From an uncultured Holophagaceae bacterium (GTDB lineage Bacteria > Acidobacteriota > Holophagae > Holophagales > Holophagaceae), in contig CAIXHJ010000505.1 of the NCBI GenBank assembly GCA_903919165.1, positions 1 to 9,972 on the forward strand: DNA of 9,972 nucleotides, read 5' to 3'. Shown here piece by piece: positions 1-5,523 of the stretch. The stretch's first letter is position 1; each line of letters begins with the position of its first letter. Made by a program: the position numbers and the translations under genes. The notes below the pieces were generated by a model. It was not told the DNA's origin and ran no database searches. It saw nothing but the letters and a program-made list of their open reading frames with translations.

Positions 1-828
1 CTTCTTCTGGTAGATGGAGAAGCGATCCTCCGCGAGGTGGATGGCTGGGAACAGCGCCACGAGGTCGCCACTCCGGAGTTCCTCCAGCACGCTGTACCGA
101 GGCACCAGCAGGGCACCCATGCCTTCGATGGCAGCGTGGATCATGGCCCGGATGTGGTTCACCGCGATGATCTGGTCCAGTTGTGGCTGCTCGTGATCCG
201 GCACAGCCAGGAGGAAGCGGTTCCACCAGGCACCCGCCTTATCCAGGGAGAGCGCTGGTCCGCGGGAGAGGTCCGCCGGAGCGCGCAACCGGTGGGCCCT
301 GCGGAAGGCCGGAGTGCAGGCCACCACGTAGGTCTCCCGGAACAGGAGCGTCTTCTTCAGCGTGGGCAGGGGGTGTTCCCGGCAGTCGATGATCAGATCG
401 AGGTCGTCCCGGAGCAGGGGAGCCAGCAGGTCCTGGCTGAGGGTGAAGTCGATCTCCAATTCCGGGTTCGTGGCAAGGAAGGGTTGCATGTGCCGCATCA
501 GGATGCTGCTCCCGAACTCGACCGTGGCACCTAAGCGGAGTCGCCCCTTGGCATGCGTCTGGTGCCGCCGCAGGTCATCCGCGGCGGCGTCGAGGGTGGC
601 GAAGGCCTGCTCGCAGGCCAGGTGGAGGCGCCGTCCTTCTTCCGTGAGACCCAACTCCCGCCCACTGCGGTCCAGCAGGGGCGTGCCGACGAGGCCCTCC
701 AGCTTGGTCATGGCGTGGCTGATCGCGGACTGGGTCCGGTTCAGCCGGCGGGCGCAGGCCGTGAAGCTGCCCACCTGGGCGAGGGTATGGAAGGTTCGGA
801 GCTGGGCAAGATCGAGCCGTGGATCCAT
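1..828 (-). CDS. LysR-family transcriptional regulator (3' end missing, cut by window edge)
   Basis: This reading frame is open for 276 codons from an ATG at 828 to the window edge without a stop, so the last 20-30 residues of a typical ~300-residue LysR protein are missing. The N-terminus carries the LysR winged helix-turn-helix at about residues 6-65: it opens with DLAQLRTFHTLAQVGSFTAC, followed by ARRLNRTQSAISHAMTKLE and a wing ending LLDRSGRELGLTEEG. A linker helix follows to about residue 92. Residues 96-276 look like the periplasmic-binding-protein-type effector domain (RLRLGATVEF, then DLIIDCREH, then IEGMGALLVPRY). It is divergent from the aldehyde dehydrogenase at 918-2432, the usual arrangement for a LysR regulator and its target. 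No Shine-Dalgarno precedes the ATG. A consensus TATAAT lies 8 nt upstream, inside a palindrome, which suggests a leaderless, self-controlled transcript. The effector cannot be named; an aldehyde, semialdehyde or amino-acid catabolite would fit the neighbour. The family call is firm. Confidence 0.93.
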   Translation of the reverse strand, partial: MDPRLDLAQLRTFHTLAQVGSFTACARRLNRTQSAISHAMTKLEGLVGTPLLDRSGRELGLTEEGRRLHLACEQAFATLDAAADDLRRHQTHAKGRLRLGATVEFGSSILMRHMQPFLATNPELEIDFTLSQDLLAPLLRDDLDLIIDCREHPLPTLKKTLLFRETYVVACTPAFRRAHRLRAPADLSRGPALSLDKAGAWWNRFLLAVPDHEQPQLDQIIAVNHIRAMIHAAIEGMGALLVPRYSVLEELRSGDLVALFPAIHLAEDRFSIYQKK

Positions 829-832
829 GACT

Positions 833-847
833 ATGAATTATATTCAT
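833..847. promoter_or_regulatory. Perfect dyad ATGAAT-TAT-ATTCAT, likely LysR-type operator
   Basis: The two 6-bp arms are exact inverted complements around a 3-bp centre. A T-N11-A core (T834, A846) fits the general LysR box. The site lies four bases upstream of the regulator start codon and in the intergenic region shared with the divergent aldehyde dehydrogenase. Its position over the regulator's own -10 hexamer suggests autorepression. The repeat is visible directly; the binding role is inferred. Confidence 0.6.
837..842 (-). promoter_or_regulatory. -10 hexamer TATAAT for the LysR regulator gene
   Basis: On the minus strand the hexamer reads exactly TATAAT, with eight bases between its last T and the A of the regulator ATG at 828. 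Transcription would therefore begin at or within a base or two of the start codon, giving a leaderless mRNA. This agrees with the lack of a ribosome binding site. No convincing -35 hexamer is seen at 15-18 bp spacing; the best candidates are AT-rich and poor. Confidence 0.45.
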
Positions 848-875
848 GGTTGTTGTGAAATAAATGAATATTTTA

Positions 876-886
876 ATTGATTCAAT
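876..886. promoter_or_regulatory. Second dyad ATTGA-T-TCAAT in the divergent control region
   Basis: An 11-bp perfect palindrome with a single central T lies 41 bp centre-to-centre from the dyad at 833-847, close to four helical turns. Its GATTCA (879-884) is also mirrored by TGAATC at 899-904. Further ATGAAT half-sites occur at 864-869 and 898-903. Several spaced half-sites are typical of LysR activation and recognition sites. The region is AT-rich, so some of this could be chance. Confidence 0.4.
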
Positions 887-892
887 GAACGA

Positions 893-898
893 TATAAA
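893..898 (+). promoter_or_regulatory. Possible -10 hexamer TATAAA for the ALDH7 gene
   Basis: TATAAA lies about 20 bases upstream of the GTG at 918 and would place the transcript start near 905, just before the G-rich possible ribosome binding site. No good -35 is present, which would suit a promoter that needs its LysR activator. If correct, the upstream ATG codons at 864 and 885 are outside the message. This is tentative. Confidence 0.3.
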
Positions 899-917
899 TG
901 AATCCTGGGGGTGGGTC

Positions 918-2432
918 GTGAGTCAGGTCCTGAATTCGTTGGGTGTTTTCGAGACGAACCCCGGCGGGTTCTCAGGTGAATGGGCTGGGAGTGGCAAGGC
1001 CCAGAGAGTCGTGTCCCCGATCCACGGGGAGGTGCTGGCCACCGTGGTCAACGTTACCCCCCAGGAATTCGACGGCATCCTGGTCAAATGCCACCAGGCC
1101 TTCGCCTCCTGGAAGTTGGTGCCCGCCCCCAAGCGCGGGGAGGTGGTGAAGGAGATTGGAGACGCGCTTCGCCGGAACAAGGCGGCCCTGGCGGAGCTCA
1201 TCACCTTGGAGATGGGCAAGACGCTGCGCGAGGGCCTGGGCGAGGTCCAGGAGATGATCGACATCTGCGATCTGGCCGTGGGTCTTTCACGGCAGCTCTA
1301 CGGCCTCACCATGCCCAGCGAGCGCCGGATGCACCGCCTGCAGGAGCAGTGGCATCCCCTCGGCGTGGTGGGGGTCATTACGGCCTTCAACTTCCCTGTG
1401 GCGGTGTGGAGCTGGAACACCGCCCTCGCGTTAGTCTGCGGCGACACGGTGCTGTGGAAGCCCTCTTCCAGGACACCACTCACGGCCATCGCCTGCACGA
1501 AGATCGCCGAGAAGGTGCTCCTGGAGTTCGGCTTCGATCCCGCCATCTGCAGCCTGGCCATCGGCAAGGGCAGCGACATCGGGGACCTCATCAACACCGA
1601 TCCCCGCGTGGCCCTGGTGTCCTACACGGGTTCCGTGCCCGGCGGCCGCCACGTGGGGAAGCTGGTGCAGGAACGCTTCGGCCGGCACATCCTCGAACTA
1701 GGTGGCAATGGCGCCGTGATTGTCAGCGACAAGGCCGACTTGGACATTGCTGTCCCTTCCATCTACTTCGGTGCCATCGGCACCTCCGGCCAACGCTGCA
1801 CCACCACCCGCCGCATCATCGTCCATGAGTCCATCGCGGAGGCCTTCAAGACGCGGCTGCTGGAGCTCTACAGCAGGACGGCCATCGGCGATCCCCGGGA
1901 CGGGAAGAACCTCATGGGCCCCCTGGTGGACGCCGTGGCCGTGAATACCATGCTGGACGCCATCGAAACGGTGAAGGCGCAGGGTGGGAAGATCCTGTGC
2001 GGCGGCGAGAAGCTGCCTGCTGCGGGGGCTTGCTACGTGACCCCCTGCATCGCGGAAGTGATCGGCAACCTCCCCATCGTGAAGGAGGAGACCTTCGCCC
2101 CATTGCTCTACTTCATGACCTACAAGACGATCGAGGAGGCCATCGCCCTTCAGAACGGAGTGCCCCAGGGACTCTCCAGCGCCATCATCACCAATGATCA
2201 GCGGGAGAGCGAGCTCTTCCTCTCCGCGGCGGGCAGCGACTGCGGCATCGCCAACGTGAACACCGGCACCAGCGGCGCCGAGATCGGCGGAGCCTTCGGT
2301 GGCGAGAAGGAGACCGGTGGTGGCCGCGAAAGCGGGTCCGACGCGTGGAAGGCCTACATGCGCCGCCAGACCAGCGTCATCAACTTCAGCGGCCAGGTGG
2401 AACTGGCCCAGGGGATCATCCTGGAGCTCTGA
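918..2432 (+). CDS. Aldehyde dehydrogenase, ALDH7 (antiquitin / alpha-aminoadipic semialdehyde dehydrogenase) family
   Basis: This soluble NAD(P)-dependent dehydrogenase oxidises an aldehyde or semialdehyde to the acid. In ALDH7 the known substrate is alpha-aminoadipic semialdehyde of lysine breakdown (bacterial amaB), with broader aldehyde protection also reported. Counted from the GTG at 918, the nucleotide-binding fold shows VVGVITAFNFPVAVWSWN and LWKPSSRTP; the general base is the Glu of LELGG (about residue 260); the nucleophile is the Cys of GQRCTTTRR (about residue 294). The C-terminal signature GAEIGGAFGGEKETGGGRES, followed by GSDAWKAYMRR, is diagnostic of ALDH7. In-frame ATGs at 864 and 885 would give 522 or 515 residues, but they lie in the AT-rich operator region and lack ribosome binding sites. 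GTG 918 follows a G-rich stretch and gives 504 residues, starting near where the family normally begins. It is divergent from the LysR gene and convergent with the tungsten cluster. Family very likely; exact substrate unproven. Confidence 0.92.
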   Translation: MSQVLNSLGVFETNPGGFSGEWAGSGKAQRVVSPIHGEVLATVVNVTPQEFDGILVKCHQAFASWKLVPAPKRGEVVKEIGDALRRNKAALAELITLEMGKTLREGLGEVQEMIDICDLAVGLSRQLYGLTMPSERRMHRLQEQWHPLGVVGVITAFNFPVAVWSWNTALALVCGDTVLWKPSSRTPLTAIACTKIAEKVLLEFGFDPAICSLAIGKGSDIGDLINTDPRVALVSYTGSVPGGRHVGKLVQERFGRHILELGGNGAVIVSDKADLDIAVPSIYFGAIGTSGQRCTTTRRIIVHESIAEAFKTRLLELYSRTAIGDPRDGKNLMGPLVDAVAVNTMLDAIETVKAQGGKILCGGEKLPAAGACYVTPCIAEVIGNLPIVKEETFAPLLYFMTYKTIEEAIALQNGVPQGLSSAIITNDQRESELFLSAAGSDCGIANVNTGTSGAEIGGAFGGEKETGGGRESGSDAWKAYMRRQTSVINFSGQVELAQGIILEL

Positions 2433-2453
2433 ACAGGCACTTCACCGAATAGC

Positions 2454-2476
2454 GGGAGGCCGCCTCAAGGCCCCCC
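2454..2476. terminator. GC-rich hairpin at the convergent junction, possible bidirectional terminator
   Basis: GGGAGGCC and GGCCCCCC can pair through eight positions with one A-C mismatch around a 7-base loop. The hairpin sits in the 57-base gap between the end of the ALDH7 gene (2432) and the end of the ThiS-like gene (2490), where both transcripts should stop. There is no clean T-run on either side, so intrinsic termination would be weak or factor-assisted. Confidence 0.4.
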
Positions 2477-2489
2477 GGCCCATTTGCGT

Positions 2490-2687
2490 TCAACCGCCGC
2501 TGATGAGGTGGATGACCTTCACCACGGCTCCATCCGAGATGGTCGTCGTGTCGTAGTCCTTCTTCAGGATCAGCGCGTCGTTCACGTGGATGATCAGCAT
2601 GGGGAAGCGGTAGTTCCGCGCGCAGAGGACATCCCGGACCGTCATGCCATCGTGCCATTCAAGCGGTTCTTCGTTCACCAGTAGCAT
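2490..2687 (-). CDS. ThiS/MoaD-like small sulfur carrier protein
   Basis: This 65-residue beta-grasp protein ends in Gly-Gly, the C-terminus that is adenylated and then thiocarboxylated in ThiS and MoaD sulfur carriers. Recognisable family segments are the start MLLVNEEPLEWHDGMTVRDV, the middle LIIHVNDALILKKDYDTTTI, and the end SDGAVVKVIHLISGG. It lies downstream of the AOR-family gene on the same strand (64 bases from that stop to this ATG), with no thiG, thiF or moaE in view. Its likely job is therefore sulfur donation for the pterin dithiolene of the neighbouring enzyme rather than thiamine synthesis. MoaD-like genes are known in bacterial AOR operons such as aor of Aromatoleum. The ATG at 2687 was chosen because it begins exactly at the first beta strand and has AAGGCAGG 8 bases upstream. 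A GTG at 2735 would add 16 residues that do not resemble the family and fall in a hairpin. Which pathway it serves is inference. Confidence 0.82.
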   Translation of the reverse strand: MLLVNEEPLEWHDGMTVRDVLCARNYRFPMLIIHVNDALILKKDYDTTTISDGAVVKVIHLISGG

Positions 2688-2721
2688 GGTTGAAGCCTGC
2701 CTTGTCTTGTCTGTTCCACCA

Positions 2722-2752
2722 AGAAAATTGGCCACAAGGCGGTCAATTTTCT
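2722..2752. repeat. Inverted repeat / RNA hairpin between the AOR stop and the ThiS-like gene
   Basis: AGAAAATTG (2722-2730) and CAATTTTCT (2744-2752) are perfect 9-bp inverted complements. Inside them GCC-ACAA-GGC can form a short inner stem, leaving a GGT bulge. The outer arm overlaps the last base of the AOR stop codon. The AT-rich arms contrast with the GC-rich surroundings. There is no T-run after it in the direction of transcription, so a processing or partial-termination element that sets the ratio of enzyme to sulfur carrier seems likelier than a full terminator. Confidence 0.5.
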
Positions 2753-4980
2753 CAGGAGAGGTGCTGCTTCACTACTTCTACCACTTCAGGGAAGGCATCC
2801 AGGCCCAGCTCCTTCAGGCGCTCCAGGGTGGGCACGCCATCCAGGGTCCAGCCCCGGCGGGTGTATACGGCATCCATGAGCATGGAGAAGCGCTTGGTGC
2901 GCCATTCCCGGTGGAGGGCCATCTTCTCCGCGGAACTCTTACCGGTGGGATCGAGGCCCATCTCGTCGACGATCTGCTTGTCATAGCGTTCGGCGCGGGA
3001 CTCGTACTCCTCGCGGGTGACAGGGCCCAAGGAGCGGTAGGGCGCGGCGTCGTGCAGGCGCAGGCCCTTGCCCATGCGGATGTTGAACACCCGCTGAAAG
3101 TTGTAGACCCGTGCCGACTGCATGATCAGGTCTTCTTTGGTGATCTTGATGCCGGTGGTGGCGCTGAAGAGATCCACGTAGTTCTGCACGTGCTCGGGCA
3201 CCTTATGGGCTTCTGGCTGAGAGCTGTTGTTTGCGGGCACCACGTCGTTCCAGGGCAGCTTGCAGAAGCCGTTGAGGCCGAACCAGGTGCGGAAGAGGGG
3301 GAAGTAGTAGAGCGCTTCCGCCTTGTCCTCGAACGTGGGCAGCTGCTTGTTCACCATGTCCATGAAGATCAGCCAGGCCTCATCGTGCTGAGGCCCCTTG
3401 TTGGTGAGCGCGTAGCCGCCCTGCTGCGCCAAGGATTCCTTGGACATGTACTGGGAGTACTCGAGCCCCTTGTTCTCCATGCCGATGTCGTTGATGAGCT
3501 GCGGGTCGCCCCAGCCGTTCTTGATGAAGTGCTCCTTCATCTTCTTCACGCCCAGACCGGCGATCCTGCCAAAGCCTTCACCCCGGGCCATCTGGTGCAT
3601 CATCTCGAGGTCGGCTTCGGCGTTGCCCCAGGCCATCTCCAGGCCGCCGGTGCGTTCCTTGTTGAGGATGCCGCGCTGGAAGCACTCCATGATGAAGGCC
3701 GTGAGCGTGCCGTAGGTGATGGTGCAGATGCCGTAGGTGTCGCAGTAGAAATTCAGTTCCAGCAGGTCATCGGGATCGAAGACGCCGCAATTGGAGCCCA
3801 GTCCCGCCGTGTTCTCGTACTCGGGACCATCGACCGTGACCATGTGGCCCTTGTAGGGGCCGGTCTTGAGGACGAGGCCGTCGGCACCCTTGGCACAAGC
3901 CATGGAACAGCCGTACCAGCAGCCATCCACGGTGAGCTGGGTGCAGCGCTGCTGCCAGTAGCTGGAGTCGATCTTGTGGACATCCGGGTGTGAGCCGTAC
4001 TGGAAATTGTGGACCGGCAGCAGGTCGTAGGCATCCATGATCTCCACGATGTGGGCCGTACCATTGCGGCGCATCATGCACTGGTGGGGATCGTTCTCGC
4101 GAATCTCCTTGTGGAACTTGATGCCGGTCTTGGCGATGGTCTCGGGATCCGCGGGGTGGTTGAGGTCTCCGGCGACCTTGGGGCCACGGATGACCAGGGC
4201 GCGGATGCGCTTGTTCCGGAACACCGTACCGATGCCGCCGCGCCCGGCCTGCTTGAAGCGGACGCACTTCCGGCGGCGGTCGTAGAAGGAGAAGTTCAGC
4301 ATGCCGATGAGGCTGTGCTCGGCGGCGGCGCCGGTCGAGACCACCGAGATGTTCGGCAGGTCGGCCTCGTTCTCGGCGTACATATGGGTCAGGACTTCCC
4401 CGAGCACATGGCTGTCCACTGGATCGGTCGGGGCCTCCTCAAGGCGGATGATGCCCTTCACGCCGTCGATGAACAGGATGATGTCCTTGTTCGACTTCCC
4501 CTGGAGTTCGAGCGCGTCGAACCCGGAGAATTTGAGCAGGGGGCCGAAGAAGCCGCCCACGTTGCAGTCGATGGGGATGTCGGTCTGGGGTGAGAGGCTC
4601 AGCACCAGGGACTTTCCGGTGCCCGCGTACTGGGTCATCCCGCACACGGGCCCGGGACTGATGACGATCTCGTTCTCGGGGTCATTCCAGCGGGTGGTGG
4701 GTCGCACCGCGTTCCACAGATGGTAGAGGCCGAAGCCGCGGCCGCCGATGAAGACATCCTTCATCTGCTGGGTGACGGGCTTTTCCTTGACCTCCAGGGA
4801 GTCCACGTTCACATAGAGCGTGCGGTTGTTGTAGCCCCGGTCCGGCAGGCTGGGCGTGTAGGTGATCTCCTTGAGCACCTTGTGGGCGGCCTTGATGGCT
4901 TCGAGGCCCTCCAGGTACTCGGTGCGCTTGGTGTAGTCGATGTCCATGACTTTGGAGGGATCAAACGCCAGCTGGCTCAT
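2752..4980 (-). CDS. Aldehyde:ferredoxin oxidoreductase (AOR) family protein, long form, probably tungsten-dependent
   Basis: AOR enzymes use a tungsten bis-pterin and one [4Fe-4S] cluster to interconvert aldehydes and carboxylic acids with ferredoxin-like partners in the cytoplasm. This protein has 742 residues against about 600-650 for most AORs. An N-terminal extension of about 48 residues precedes the usual GYNNRTLYVNV start. Family marks follow: GGRGFG (79-84), a cofactor-binding AGRGG (246-249), LPVHNFQYG (321-329), GPEYEN (385-390) and TNKGPQH (526-532), where H532 is the probable counterpart of the catalytic His of archaeal AOR. The cluster ligands appear as C354, C358, C362 and C573. 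The first three are spaced CX3CX3C instead of the usual CX2CX3C. The ATG has GAGGAG five bases upstream, overlapping the ferredoxin stop, so the two are translationally coupled. Adjacent tungstate uptake genes support tungsten over molybdenum. The substrate is unknown; related long family members include E. coli YdhV, and benzoyl-CoA reductase BamB shares the fold. Confidence 0.92.
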   Translation of the reverse strand: MSQLAFDPSKVMDIDYTKRTEYLEGLEAIKAAHKVLKEITYTPSLPDRGYNNRTLYVNVDSLEVKEKPVTQQMKDVFIGGRGFGLYHLWNAVRPTTRWNDPENEIVISPGPVCGMTQYAGTGKSLVLSLSPQTDIPIDCNVGGFFGPLLKFSGFDALELQGKSNKDIILFIDGVKGIIRLEEAPTDPVDSHVLGEVLTHMYAENEADLPNISVVSTGAAAEHSLIGMLNFSFYDRRRKCVRFKQAGRGGIGTVFRNKRIRALVIRGPKVAGDLNHPADPETIAKTGIKFHKEIRENDPHQCMMRRNGTAHIVEIMDAYDLLPVHNFQYGSHPDVHKIDSSYWQQRCTQLTVDGCWYGCSMACAKGADGLVLKTGPYKGHMVTVDGPEYENTAGLGSNCGVFDPDDLLELNFYCDTYGICTITYGTLTAFIMECFQRGILNKERTGGLEMAWGNAEADLEMMHQMARGEGFGRIAGLGVKKMKEHFIKNGWGDPQLINDIGMENKGLEYSQYMSKESLAQQGGYALTNKGPQHDEAWLIFMDMVNKQLPTFEDKAEALYYFPLFRTWFGLNGFCKLPWNDVVPANNSSQPEAHKVPEHVQNYVDLFSATTGIKITKEDLIMQSARVYNFQRVFNIRMGKGLRLHDAAPYRSLGPVTREEYESRAERYDKQIVDEMGLDPTGKSSAEKMALHREWRTKRFSMLMDAVYTRRGWTLDGVPTLERLKELGLDAFPEVVEVVKQHLS

Positions 4981-4985
4981 GGGTA

Positions 4986-4991
4986 CTCCTC
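4986..4991 (-). promoter_or_regulatory. Ribosome binding site GAGGAG for the AOR gene
   Basis: GAGGAG overlaps the TGA stop of the ferredoxin-like gene and lies five bases before the AOR ATG at 4980. It fixes that start and indicates coupled translation of the two subunits. Confidence 0.75.
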
Positions 4992-5412
4992 AGATAATCC
5001 GGAGAGCAGGCTCGGGGACATCCACGATGGAGAGGGCCCCGTGGGGGCATACTTTCACGCAAATGCCGCAGGACGTGCACTTGTGGGGCGTGATCCAGTC
5101 GGAGTTCCTCATGAAGGCCTCCTTCTCGCAGAACCCGATGCACATGTAGCAGCCCACGCAGACCTTCTTGTCGATTATCACGACGCCCAGCTTGTTGCGC
5201 TTCAGTGCCTCAGAGGGACAGACGACCACGCAATCGCCGCACTGGTCACAGAGCACGGCGTGGCCGCCGCCGTCCTCATAGGCCTTGATCTGGAGTGCCG
5301 CCTGTGCGGGATCGTTCACCTTGAAGACCTTGACGGCGCACTCCAGCTCACACTCGTGATCGCAGTGGCGCCCTGCGTCACACTTCGTGAAATCGATCAC
5401 CAGCTGTTTCAT
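4990..5412 (-). CDS. Ferredoxin-like electron-transfer subunit with four [4Fe-4S] motifs
   Basis: This is a 140-residue cytoplasmic iron-sulfur protein with exactly 16 cysteines in four groups. Group one is atypical: C11, C17, C21, C25 (C-x5-C-x3-C-x3-C). The other three are ferredoxin-type CX2CX2CX3C: C55/58/61/65 (CDQCGDCVVVCP), C85/88/91/95 (CVGCYMCIGFC) and C112/115/118/122 (CTSCGICVKVCP). The number and arrangement match AorA/HycB-like polyferredoxin subunits that form the electron wire of multi-subunit AORs and related oxidoreductases. It is encoded immediately before the AOR catalytic subunit with a stop/ribosome-binding-site overlap, so it very likely carries electrons to or from that enzyme. 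The start ATG has GGAGG about 11 bases upstream. No FAD- or NAD-binding subunit follows, unlike the Aromatoleum aorABC set, so the final electron acceptor is not encoded here. Confidence 0.93.
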   Translation of the reverse strand: MKQLVIDFTKCDAGRHCDHECELECAVKVFKVNDPAQAALQIKAYEDGGGHAVLCDQCGDCVVVCPSEALKRNKLGVVIIDKKVCVGCYMCIGFCEKEAFMRNSDWITPHKCTSCGICVKVCPHGALSIVDVPEPALRII

Positions 5413-5523
5413 GGCGCAGGAGCCTCCGGGCGGGATTCAAGGAACGCATAACCTGACGGGAACGGCACCGCCATCCCTCAACAGAGGCTAGTCCTGGGCC
5501 TCCGGGCCCGCAATGGACGCCAG
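5413..5523. other. Intergenic gap between tupC and the ferredoxin/AOR genes
   Basis: This is the widest gap (111 bases) in the minus-strand run. It contains one small perfect stem, GGGCC-TCCG-GGCCC at 5496-5509, without a following T-run. No convincing promoter was found for the ferredoxin gene, and no metal-cofactor riboswitch was recognised by eye. It could be a weak terminator or attenuator separating transport from enzyme genes, or simply a spacer in one long operon. Confidence 0.35.

Noticed and set aside
37..880. Plus-strand open frames over the left end (165, 172 and 101 codons)
   Set aside because: They are antisense to the LysR gene, whose conserved helix-turn-helix and effector domain are read continuously on the minus strand.
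2644..3993. A 449-codon open frame on the plus strand, opposite the AOR gene
   Set aside because: It lies wholly antisense to an unmistakable AOR gene, its product is low in complexity and matches no family, and long antisense frames are expected in GC-rich codon use.
5413..5523. A possible molybdenum/tungsten cofactor riboswitch before the ferredoxin and AOR genes
   Set aside because: Only a single 5-bp GC stem is evident in 111 bases, without the multi-stem architecture expected. A covariance-model search would be decisive.
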